This document shows positions 1-7,611 of a stretch of 64,000 nucleotides of DNA, piece after piece. The stretch comes from Plantactinospora soyae. GTDB lineage: Bacteria > Actinomycetota > Actinomycetes > Mycobacteriales > Micromonosporaceae. How positions within the stretch are numbered: position 1 is the first letter of the stretch; every line of letters starts with the position of its first letter. The stretch lies in the NCBI RefSeq assembly GCF_014874095.1, contig NZ_JADBEB010000001.1, forward strand, positions 9,548,001 to 9,612,000, in the 5' to 3' direction. The translations under genes were made by a program, and so were the position numbers. Under the pieces are notes generated by a model, which searched no databases, was not told where the DNA came from, and saw only the letters and a program-made list of their open reading frames with translations.

Positions 1-2850
1 GAACCGGTCCTTGTCGTTCTGCGCCGACGAGTCGCGCGGGGACAGGTCGTCGGCGAACGGGTCCTCGCCGGTGACCAGTACGTGAACGGTGCCGCCGCCG
101 CGATGTTCCGGGGTCAGCGGTGCGGTGAGCACGGTGCTCTGTCCGGCCTGGCCACGGGAACTGGTCAACATGACCCACTTCTTGGCCGCCGGATCCCAGA
201 CCCGCAGTGCCACCACCCGCTTCGGGTCGGCGCTGCCCTCCCAACGCAGGATCGGCGTCTCGGTGGTGGCGCCGAGCTTCACGTCGTACCGCTGGAAGAC
301 CACGTCCCGGCTGGACGGGGTGTCGATGGTCCGGCCGTCGAGCGGGCGCAGCGAGCCGACGTCGACGCCCTTGTCGTGCGCGACGTCGAGCGTGGTCGGC
401 ACGGCGGACGCCTCGCCCTGGTAGCCCGCGGTCGGGATCACCACGTCCGCCTTGGTGAAGGTGGCTGTCAGCGGTAACCCGTCCGCGCTGGGGATCGTGG
501 CCGAGAGCGTGGCCGAGGGCGAGTGCCCGCCGGTGACGGCCGCGCCCAGCCCGGTCGGGACGTCCGGGATGCTCGCACTGGTGAACCGCACCTCGCGGGT
601 GGCCGTGTTGCCGAGCGTGTCGGTCGCCGTCACCGCGATGGTGTGGCTGCCGGCGGGCAGGCCGTGGCCGATCTGGTCGCCCTGGGCGACCGCCTTGCCG
701 TCCAGGGTGATGGCGGGTGTCCCGGCCACCCCGGTGGCGTCGGAGACCTTGATGTCCAGCGCGACGGTCGCGGTCAGCCGCTGGCCCGGCGCCGGAACGC
801 TGCTCTCGACCACCGGCGCGCTGTTGTCGACGGTGAAGTGCCGGGTCGAGGTCTTGTCGCCGACGGTCGCCTTGATCGTGTGCGGGCCGTCCGCGATCGC
901 CGTCGTGTCGACGTCGGCCCGCTTGCCCAGCGCCCGGAGCGCGGAGCCGTCCTCGGCGGTGACGTCGAACAGGACGGTCTTGTCCAGGGCGGCGTTGTGG
1001 CTGCTGCCGCAGGTACCGTCGCCGACGTGGACGGTGACCGGCGAACCCACCGGGTAGCTGGTCGAGCCGATGGTGACGGTGCTACCCGCGATCATCCTGG
1101 TCAGCTGAGTCGCCTTGCCGGCGACCGGGGCGAGCTGGAAGTCGCGCAGGGTGAAGTCGTCGTAGTTGTCGCAGCCACCCGGCTTGTCGCCGCCGTGGTC
1201 GCTGCCGGCGACGAACTCCAGGACGTTGACGCCGGGGACGAGCCACTCGTTCGGGAAGGCGACGTCGGCGGTCTCCTTCTCCCAGACGCCGAGGTCCAGC
1301 GGAATGCCGTTGACCAGTACCTTGTTGTCGAAGCCGTTGTCGGCGCCGTTGCCACCGACGAAGACCTTCAGATGTGCGTCACCGCCGCTGCCCAGGGTGT
1401 CGATGGTACGGGTGGTCGGCGCACCGTCGATGGTGAAGTGGAACTCGGCCTCGGAGTTTGCGCCGCACGTCCCGTCGCCGAGCGCGAGCGACGCGTCGGT
1501 GGTCTCCGCCTTCGTCACCGTCCCGCCGGCGGTGGTGACCAGGTACGTGGTGCCGGGAGTGACGGTCCCCGGTGTGCTCAGCGCCAGGCTCACCGCGCTG
1601 CGGGTGAGCCGGAAGTCGTCGTGGTTCGGGCAGGTCGCGCCGTTGGCGGTGCCGTTGTAGTCGCCGGTCTTGACCTCGACGACGTTGTCCCCGGGCCGGA
1701 GGAACCGGGTCGGGAAATTGAGGCTGACGTTCTCCGCCGCGCTCACGGCGTAGTCGCCGCCGAACTCGACCCGGTTCCCGTTAACCAGTACGTAGTTGTG
1801 GTACTTCGCCTCGACCGAGTTGCCCGCCTCGACGGTCAGGCCGAGGGTCGCGGTTCCGGCGGCGAGCGTCTCCGCGTTCTGGGCGGGCCGGTCGTCGATG
1901 GCCAGCGACTCGACGCTCTCCTCGCTGCCGTTCGGCAGCGCGGCGATCACCGGTCGGGTACCCCGGACGAGCGCGCCGTCGGCCGGAGTCAGCTTCGCCG
2001 CCCCGGGAGCGGCGTTGTTGACCTCGACGGCGATGCTCTGCTTCGCGCCCGACCTGGTGGTCGCGGCGATGGTGTGCCGGCCGTTGCCGAGCTTGGTGGT
2101 GTCGAGGCCGGTGGTCAGCCCGGCCGTGCCGCCGGGCTCACCGGAAACGACGAAGGTGAGACTCTGGGTCAGCAGGTTCCGGCCACTGCCGCAGGTGCCG
2201 TCGCCGAAGTTGTAGCTGAACAGATTCTGCTCACCGTCGGCGACGACGCCGAGCAGGCTGAGGTTGATGCTGCTCAGCGGGAAGTCGTCGTAGTTGGGGC
2301 ACCGGCCGCCCTCACCGAACGGCAGTTGCTCGTAGCCGATCGCGCTGGTGTTGGTCGTGTCGACCCAGGCCGCGCCCGCGTGCACGGTGACGGTGTTCAC
2401 CCCGGAGCGCAGCCGGTCTCCGGGGAAGGCCAGGCTGCCGCTGTTCCCGCCGGGAATGGTGGGAAAGTAGATCCGGTCCGCCTCGGCGGTGTGGTCGTTG
2501 ACCGTGAGGTAGTTGCGGTAGCGGGCCTCGGTGCCGTTGCCGCCCATGTCGAAGCCGAAGCGCGCGGTGCCGGCGGTTGTATCGGCATCGATCGGATCCC
2601 CGTCGACGGTGAGACTCTGTACCGAGTCGTCCTCGCTGGTCGGCTCGGCGGTGACGGTGACGGTGCCCTCGATGGTCTGCCCGTCGCTCAGGTTGAGGAT
2701 CGGTGCTCCGGCCGCGGCCGGCGGCGGGGGCTCCTCCGCCACCGCCGCCGGCGGAACGAGCGCCGGCCCGGTCGCGGCGACGAATGCGACGACGAGTACG
2801 GGCCAGAGCGCGCGCAGGCGTCTGGCGCCCACCCGCGGTTGGTACGTCAT
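1..2850 (-). CDS. Secreted Ig-repeat protein, probable metallophosphoesterase (5' part, cut by window start)
   Basis: The frame is open from an ATG at 2850 to base 1, giving about 950 residues without a stop; the 3' end lies outside the window. AAGGAG stands about 12 bases before the ATG, which fixes the start. The N-terminus has a basic stretch, a hydrophobic core and an Ala/Pro-rich end, so it is a likely exported protein. Three similar modules of roughly 200 residues follow, each carrying a C-x-N-x-D-D-F motif and, later, GDGTCG (codons near 2300, 1650 and 1170). Ig-like segments follow toward base 1, ending with DPFADDLSPRD. I associate that last motif with actinobacterial cell-surface metallophosphoesterases, but the catalytic domain would lie beyond the edge, so the enzymatic call is an inference. 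It starts 14 bases after the nickel transporter gene and is probably co-transcribed with it. Confidence 0.7.
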   Translation of the reverse strand, partial: MTYQPRVGARRLRALWPVLVVAFVAATGPALVPPAAVAEEPPPPAAAGAPILNLSDGQTIEGTVTVTAEPTSEDDSVQSLTVDGDPIDADTTAGTARFGFDMGGNGTEARYRNYLTVNDHTAEADRIYFPTIPGGNSGSLAFPGDRLRSGVNTVTVHAGAAWVDTTNTSAIGYEQLPFGEGGRCPNYDDFPLSSINLSLLGVVADGEQNLFSYNFGDGTCGSGRNLLTQSLTFVVSGEPGGTAGLTTGLDTTKLGNGRHTIAATTRSGAKQSIAVEVNNAAPGAAKLTPADGALVRGTRPVIAALPNGSEESVESLAIDDRPAQNAETLAAGTATLGLTVEAGNSVEAKYHNYVLVNGNRVEFGGDYAVSAAENVSLNFPTRFLRPGDNVVEVKTGDYNGTANGATCPNHDDFRLTRSAVSLALSTPGTVTPGTTYLVTTAGGTVTKAETTDASLALGDGTCGANSEAEFHFTIDGAPTTRTIDTLGSGGDAHLKVFVGGNGADNGFDNKVLVNGIPLDLGVWEKETADVAFPNEWLVPGVNVLEFVAGSDHGGDKPGGCDNYDDFTLRDFQLAPVAGKATQLTRMIAGSTVTIGSTSYPVGSPVTVHVGDGTCGSSHNAALDKTVLFDVTAEDGSALRALGKRADVDTTAIADGPHTIKATVGDKTSTRHFTVDNSAPVVESSVPAPGQRLTATVALDIKVSDATGVAGTPAITLDGKAVAQGDQIGHGLPAGSHTIAVTATDTLGNTATREVRFTSASIPDVPTGLGAAVTGGHSPSATLSATIPSADGLPLTATFTKADVVIPTAGYQGEASAVPTTLDVAHDKGVDVGSLRPLDGRTIDTPSSRDVVFQRYDVKLGATTETPILRWEGSADPKRVVALRVWDPAAKKWVMLTSSRGQAGQSTVLTAPLTPEHRGGGTVHVLVTGEDPFADDLSPRDSSAQNDKDRF

Positions 2851-2864
2851 GACGGGGTTTCTCC

Positions 2865-3680
2865 TTATGTGACAGCGGTGAGGTGGAGCGCCGCGACTGC
2901 GGTGAGACCGACGCCGACCACGGTGATGCCGGCGGCGGCGAGGACGGGGGCCACCCGGGTGGCCTGGCGCAGCAGGGCGTGCGAGCGCGCGCCGCGTACG
3001 ACGACGGAGTTTCCGGCGATCGCGAGCAGGCCGACGCCGAACAGGACCACGGCCATCCCGATGCCGAAGGTCAGCACCAGCAGCAGGGCGAAGCCGGCCC
3101 GCCCGATGAACAGGCCGGTGACCAGGACCAGGAACGCGGCCGGGGACGGCGTGAGCCCGCCGGAGATGCCGAGCAGCAACAGCCCGGGCCGCTTGCCGTG
3201 CTCCTGGCCGTGGCTGTGGCCGTGGTCATGCGGATGAGCGTGGCCGTGGCCGGCCGCATGGGCGTGGTCGTGGGCGTGATCGTGCGAGTGGCGGTGTGCG
3301 GCGCGGAGGTGCCGGCGTACCAGCCAGAGGCCGGTGGCCACCACCAGCAGGCCGGCGACCAGCTCCAACCAGGTGGTGAGCTGCGGCAGCCGGATGACGT
3401 CGGCGAGGGACAGGAACGTCCAGGCCAGGGCGATCACCAGCACCGACAGCGTGTGCATGACCGCCACCGAGCCGCCCAGCCAGGCGGCGTCGCGGATTCT
3501 TCCCCGCGACCCGACGAGGTACGCCGCCGCCAGGCTCTTGCCGTGCCCCGGCGTCACCGCGTGGCCGGCTCCGGCGAGGAACGCGAGCGCGAACGCCAGC
3601 GGCGGCACACCGGGCGCGGAGACCAGACTCTGTAGCTGGTCGGAGATGGCGGCGGCCCCGAGGACGGCGGTCCCGCTCAT
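2865..3680 (-). CDS. Nickel/cobalt transporter (NicO/RcnA-like)
   Basis: 271-residue polytopic membrane protein. It shows the HxxxPGHGK-type motif (GHAVTPGHGKSLAAAY, around residue 40), a long His/Asp-rich cytoplasmic loop (repeats of HSHDHAHDHAH type, around residues 135-170) and about six hydrophobic segments. This is the architecture of the NicO/RcnA family, which moves Ni2+ or Co2+ across the membrane; the His loop is a likely metal sensor or buffer. The ATG at 3680 overlaps the stop of the upstream gene (ATGA), so it is translationally coupled. The same frame is open further upstream but without a credible protein. Whether it imports or exports cannot be read from the sequence. Confidence 0.85.
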   Translation of the reverse strand: MSGTAVLGAAAISDQLQSLVSAPGVPPLAFALAFLAGAGHAVTPGHGKSLAAAYLVGSRGRIRDAAWLGGSVAVMHTLSVLVIALAWTFLSLADVIRLPQLTTWLELVAGLLVVATGLWLVRRHLRAAHRHSHDHAHDHAHAAGHGHAHPHDHGHSHGQEHGKRPGLLLLGISGGLTPSPAAFLVLVTGLFIGRAGFALLLVLTFGIGMAVVLFGVGLLAIAGNSVVVRGARSHALLRQATRVAPVLAAAGITVVGVGLTAVAALHLTAVT

Positions 3681-4513
3681 CCGAGCGGCCCGGGACGCCC
3701 GCTCGGCAGTGCCGTTGCAGCATTGCGTCGTCGGGTCGACCGGCGGAACAGCAGCAGCCCGCCGGCCGCGACCAGCACCACCCCGACGAGTACGCCGCCG
3801 AGCTGAACGGCGGCGCTGCGTCCGAGCTGCTGCTCCGGGACACCGGTCACCGACGCCTCGTCGGGTACGCCGCCCGGCACCGCCGCCTCGCCGAGTACCC
3901 AGTCGTGTGAGTCCTGGCCCGACCCGTACACCGCGCGTGCGCCACGGGGGCCGGTGGCAAGCGTCCGGTACGCCGGGTTCAGGTCGGTCAGGGTGCGGAC
4001 CGCGACGGCGACGGTGCCGACCGGGCCGGGGCAGGTGTAGTCGACGGTGGCCCCGGACCGGCCCAGGTCGTTCGGTGGCTGGACGGAGCCTGGGCACGCC
4101 CGCCCGCCGCTGGTGACCGTGATCTGCTTGGCCAGGTAGGCCGCGAACCGGTCGGACGCGCCGAGCGCCGCAGCGTCCGACTCCTGGTAGAAGACCGCGC
4201 CGTCGAGCATCACCCGGTCCTGCGGCACCAGGCCGAGCGCGATTCCGAGCAGGGTCAGATCGTCGAGGCCGCCGACCTTCCAGCGGACGTGTACGACGTC
4301 GGGCCGGTTCCGGTCGAGCGCGATGGCGACGGTCTGCGGATCCCCGAAGGGGTGCGCCTCGGCCGGGGCGGGCGCGCCGAAAACAGCGACGGCGAACGCC
4401 AACAGCGCGACGGCGCCGACTCGGTTACGGCGCGGCCGACGTCCAGGTGGGGGCAAGGACAACGCTCCGGGGTGACGGTCTGCGGCGCGCTGAAGGCGCG
4501 ATCGGGTAGGCAC
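3677..4513 (-). CDS. Exported membrane-anchored accessory protein of the nickel/cobalt transporter
   Basis: 278 residues. The Arg-rich N-terminus followed by a hydrophobic stretch (GAVALLAFAVAVFGAPAPAEA) is a signal peptide, and a mature HPFGDPQ start is likely. A single C-terminal membrane segment (GGVLVGVVLVAAGGLLLF) precedes an Arg-rich tail, so the middle domain should face outside, anchored to the membrane. Proteins of this shape are commonly found directly before NicO transporters in actinobacteria, and the ATGA overlap with the transporter supports a joint role. I recognise no catalytic motif. The GTG start at 4513 has no good ribosome binding site; a TTG a little downstream (after CCGGAG) is an alternative. 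Confidence 0.65.
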   Translation of the reverse strand: MPTRSRLQRAADRHPGALSLPPPGRRPRRNRVGAVALLAFAVAVFGAPAPAEAHPFGDPQTVAIALDRNRPDVVHVRWKVGGLDDLTLLGIALGLVPQDRVMLDGAVFYQESDAAALGASDRFAAYLAKQITVTSGGRACPGSVQPPNDLGRSGATVDYTCPGPVGTVAVAVRTLTDLNPAYRTLATGPRGARAVYGSGQDSHDWVLGEAAVPGGVPDEASVTGVPEQQLGRSAAVQLGGVLVGVVLVAAGGLLLFRRSTRRRNAATALPSGRPGPLG

Positions 4514-4940
4514 TCTGCCGGGCTTTCACGAACCCGGGGGCCTGACCCAGTGATCAGCGGGCGATGTCGACGTGAACAGTGAGTTGATCAGTCCACTGCC
4601 GACGGAGTGACGAAACCGTCTTTCCGGGCTGTCGGATGTTGCGGTGTGTCTGCGGGACCAACGGCCGGGCCGGGCCAGTTGGCAGGCCGGGTCAGTTGGG
4701 CAGGCGGCGCGCGTCGGGACCGACCGGGATCGTCACCGGGCGGTCATCGGCTTCAGCTGGTCAGATCGAGTACGGTGACGCTGCCCTCGTCGCGGTTGGT
4801 CACGGAGCCGGGCTCGCCGTCACGGTTGACGTGGCTGCCGGGTGTGCTCGTGCGGGTGCGGACGAGGCGATCTACCTGTGGCAACGGATCGAGCGACGTC
4901 GGCCGGTGCCCGGCAGCAGCCGGGCCCGGGCCGGCAACCG
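4514..4940. other. Intergenic, no gene seen
   Basis: 427 bases between the nickel operon start and the stop of the next minus-strand gene. Open frames here look like composition shadows. The only structure I see is a pair of imperfect 17-18 bp direct repeats around 4665-4702 (GGCCGGGCCAGTTGGCAG-like). The promoter of the nickel operon should lie here, but I cannot point to it. Confidence 0.4.
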
Positions 4941-5450
4941 TCAGCCCGCCGTGCCGCTGATCACGGCGAGAATGGCGTCAGCACGTCGCAGGTACGGCTC
5001 CTGCTCGGCGTACGGGGACAGCAGCCAGTCCTGCTCGGCGTCCGAGTCATCCCGGTCGGCCAGGAACAGGTGCCGGGCGAGACATTTCCGAGCGTCCGGG
5101 GCCAGGGTCGGACCGGCGGCGTTCCGCTCGGCCACCAGGGCGTGCCGGACGGCGTACAACATCCCGTTCGTGTCGGCGTTCCCCCGCTTCCAGGCGTCCA
5201 GGGCGGCGCGCTCGGGGCCACTCAGATCTCCCCAGCGCGCGCGACCGATGGTCTGGCCGGAGTTGTCCCCGACCCGCAGCACCTCGGCACCGCTGGCCAG
5301 CGCCTGGTCGACATCCCAGTCTCCCTGGGGCCCACCTCGGGTGGCCCGCCACGCGGCGGTCTGGGACGGATGGTCCTTGATGTAGGTGGTACGGGTACTG
5401 GAGACGACGCTGCCGTCGGGCAGGTCAGCGGCGCGAATCTGGTCGATCAT
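4941..5450 (-). CDS. Hypothetical protein, 169 aa
   Basis: Cytosolic-looking, charged, without signal peptide or membrane segments. I chose the ATG at 5450 (MIDQIRAADLPDGSVV) because AGAAGGAG precedes it by about 7 bases; an in-frame start 18 bases upstream lies before that site. The sequence has Trp-rich, mixed alpha/beta character (TAAWRATRGGPQGDWDVD; ALDAWKRGNADTNGMLYA). I do not recognise the family. It has no co-directional partner nearby, so the context does not suggest a function. Confidence 0.6.
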   Translation of the reverse strand: MIDQIRAADLPDGSVVSSTRTTYIKDHPSQTAAWRATRGGPQGDWDVDQALASGAEVLRVGDNSGQTIGRARWGDLSGPERAALDAWKRGNADTNGMLYAVRHALVAERNAAGPTLAPDARKCLARHLFLADRDDSDAEQDWLLSPYAEQEPYLRRADAILAVISGTAG

Positions 5451-5933
5451 GCACACTCCTTCTCTCACCGGGGACTGCTAGTCTGCGTAACCTCCGCCGC
5501 GCCCGAACTCCCTGCTACGGCAGAGTCGGGCGAACCGGATCGTGCGTCGTACCGTCCACGAGCGCCAGCGGCCGCGCCCGGCAACCTCGATGCTTCGGCC
5601 GGCACGGCGTGGTGCCCGGAGGTCTGGTGGGCAGCGTGGCGCTGCCCACGAGTTCTGGGCCTAACTCGACCAGGCAATGGAGAACGGGGCCCGATGGGTG
5701 CCGGGATCCGGTATGCGCGGGCGCATCTTCACGGCTAGGTGATGAAGTGATCGTGGTGGTCGGACGAAGAACCACCCTTAACGGTACAGGCAGCGACCGG
5801 GTCCTCGGCAAAACGGACAGCGGTAGATCAAGTTGACGCCGCTACCGCAGTGGCCCTCTCGGGGCAGCTTCGGCTAGGCCCGTCCCGATGCCCGGAATCT
5901 GTCGATCTTGCCAGTGTAGATCTACGAAAGACC
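5451..5933. other. Intergenic, no gene seen
   Basis: 483 bases between the hypothetical gene and the tRNA. Overlapping frames on both strands have no credible start or composition. A 10-bp palindrome GTAGATCTAC (5916-5925) lies just downstream of the tRNA 3' end; its role is unknown. Confidence 0.35.
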
Positions 5934-6010
5934 TGGTGGGGCGGGCGGGACTCGAACCCGCGACCGAGGGATTATGAGTCCCCTGCTCTAACCTACTGAG
6001 CTACCGCCCC
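5934..6010 (-). tRNA. tRNA, CAU anticodon (probably Ile2; elongator Met possible)
   Basis: Cloverleaf by hand: acceptor stem GGGGCGG paired with CCGCCCC, D stem GCTC/GAGC, anticodon stem GGGGA/TCCCT with loop CTCATAA, T arm GCGGG-TTCGAGT-CCCGC, discriminator A and an encoded CCA. The anticodon is CAT. The GAGCA...GACTCATAATC...CGGTCGC context resembles bacterial tRNA-Ile2, whose C34 is converted to lysidine, more than elongator tRNA-Met, but I cannot settle this by eye. Confidence 0.93.
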
Positions 6011-6299
6011 CTGCCGGCGCGGGGATATTAACCCGCTGCGTCGCCGACCGGCCACCGACATGCGGTGCCGAGCCACGAAGATCGGGTTCCCCCCACCAGG
6101 CCAGCCGGACCGCGCTCCTGTCAGCAGACGGAGGCGCCCCGGCACGGCGAGAATAGCAACCGGGATCGACATCAGGATGCCGCCAAGCGGCAACCAACCC
6201 GGCAGCCGCACGACCAGGCAGGCCCCCAAGCCAGGCGCGGCCAGGCCGGGTACGCCCGCCCAGACAGCCCAGCCGCCCAACCGCCAGACAGCGCAGGGC
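6011..6299. other. Intergenic with a doubtful hydrophobic open frame
   Basis: A minus-strand frame (about 6358 to 5993) encodes hydrophobic stretches (GWAVWAGVPGLAAPGLGACL; LPLGGILMSIPVAILAVPG). It could be a small membrane protein, but it begins inside the oxidoreductase gene, ends inside the tRNA and has no ribosome binding site I trust. Confidence 0.2.
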
Positions 6300-7607
6300 T
6301 CAGCGGCCCAGATGCCGGAGGACGGCGCCGGCCGCACGCCACCCGCTGGCCAGCGCACCCTGCACCGACGGGCTCGCCCGATGGTCCCCGGCCACGAAGA
6401 CGCCCTCCCCCACCACCACCGGCTTGCGCAGACTGCCCTGCGGCGCCGGTGCGGCCGGCAACGCAGCCGGGACCGTCACGGTCGTCAGATGGTCCCAGTC
6501 CTCGACCGAACAGCCGTACAACCGGGCCAGTTCGGTCCGGACCAGTGGCTCCGGCGGCACTATCGGACCGGCCACCGAGGTGGCGATCAGGTGCCGTCCG
6601 ACCGGGGCGTACGTCGGCGCGGCGCGGCTGACCACCACCGTGTTCGCCACCAGTTCCCGCCGATCCCCGTCCAGCAGCAGGATCGGCTCGTCGAGCGGCG
6701 GCTCGACGGCGGAGTGGTAGTACGTGCTCAGCGTGTGCATGCGTACCCGGCCGAGGGACGGCAACAGGGTGCTCGCCGTGACCGGGTCGGTGGCCACGAG
6801 TACGGCGCGACAGCGGACGTCACCGGCCGAGGTGCGTACCAGTCCGGGGCGGAGCGACGCGGCCGACACGCCCCGCATGGTCAGCGACGCCGGCAGCGGA
6901 TCCGCGACGGCCTGCGGCAGGGCGCCGATCCCGGCCGCCGGCAGTCCGATCCGTCCCCGGGCGAAGGACCGGACGATCATGGCGAAGACGTGGCTGGACG
7001 TGGTCAGCTCCCGCTCGCCGAAGACCCCGGACAGGAACGGCCGGAGCAGTTCCTCGATGATCCGGTCGGAGAGGCCGGCCCGGCGCAGTTCCATCTCGGT
7101 GCTCAGTTCGGGGGCGGCCAGCAGCCGGTCCACCGGGGAGGTCGCGCAGCGGACCGCCAACGCGGCCAGCCGGAGCCGGTCGGTGGCCCGTCCCACGCTG
7201 CTGATCTGCCGTACGCCGGGGACCTGGGCGGCCCGGCCGAGGCCGGCGGCGTCGGCGAGGCCGGTGAGCACCGTACGGCCCGCGCCGAGCGGCTCCCGTA
7301 CCGGATGGACCATCCGGTGCAGCGTCTCGCCCCGGCGCACCAGCGTGCCCTGGGTGAACAGGCCGAGATCTAGTGCGGCGACGTCCACCAGGGCGGTCAG
7401 CCGGGGGTAGGCGGTGTTCACGACCTGGAATCCGCGGTCGAGCAGGTAGCCGTCCACGGCGTCGGTGGCGACCCGGCCACCGAGCCGGTCGGCGGCCTCG
7501 ACCAGCAGCCAGGGCGTACCGGCGCGGTGCAGTCGACGGGCCGCCGCCAGCCCGGCCAGGCCACCACCGACGATCACCACGTCGGTCTCCGCCGGTAGGT
7601 CGGACAC
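6300..7607 (-). CDS. FAD-dependent amine-oxidase/phytoene-desaturase-like oxidoreductase
   Basis: 435 residues. The N-terminal dinucleotide-binding motif is VIVGGGLAGLAAARRL (residues about 11-26), followed by the GG-doublet region (EAADRLGGRVAT), and a C-terminal FAD-closing motif reads GVFVAGDHRASPSVQGALASG. This is the flavin amine oxidase / protoporphyrinogen oxidase / phytoene desaturase superfamily, at typical length. The substrate is not evident. The start is GTG at 7607, four bases after the stop of the MmpL-like gene, so the two are probably one transcript. That may mean the oxidase modifies a lipid or pigment handled by the exporter, which is an inference from context only. Confidence 0.85.
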   Translation of the reverse strand: MSDLPAETDVVIVGGGLAGLAAARRLHRAGTPWLLVEAADRLGGRVATDAVDGYLLDRGFQVVNTAYPRLTALVDVAALDLGLFTQGTLVRRGETLHRMVHPVREPLGAGRTVLTGLADAAGLGRAAQVPGVRQISSVGRATDRLRLAALAVRCATSPVDRLLAAPELSTEMELRRAGLSDRIIEELLRPFLSGVFGERELTTSSHVFAMIVRSFARGRIGLPAAGIGALPQAVADPLPASLTMRGVSAASLRPGLVRTSAGDVRCRAVLVATDPVTASTLLPSLGRVRMHTLSTYYHSAVEPPLDEPILLLDGDRRELVANTVVVSRAAPTYAPVGRHLIATSVAGPIVPPEPLVRTELARLYGCSVEDWDHLTTVTVPAALPAAPAPQGSLRKPVVVGEGVFVAGDHRASPSVQGALASGWRAAGAVLRHLGR

Positions 7608-7611
7608 GATG

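Noticed and set aside
523-3237. Very long plus-strand open frame (904 codons)
   Set aside because: Arg/Gly/Val-rich translation without domains. It is the antisense of the minus-strand secreted protein and nickel transporter, which have signal peptides, motifs and ribosome binding sites.
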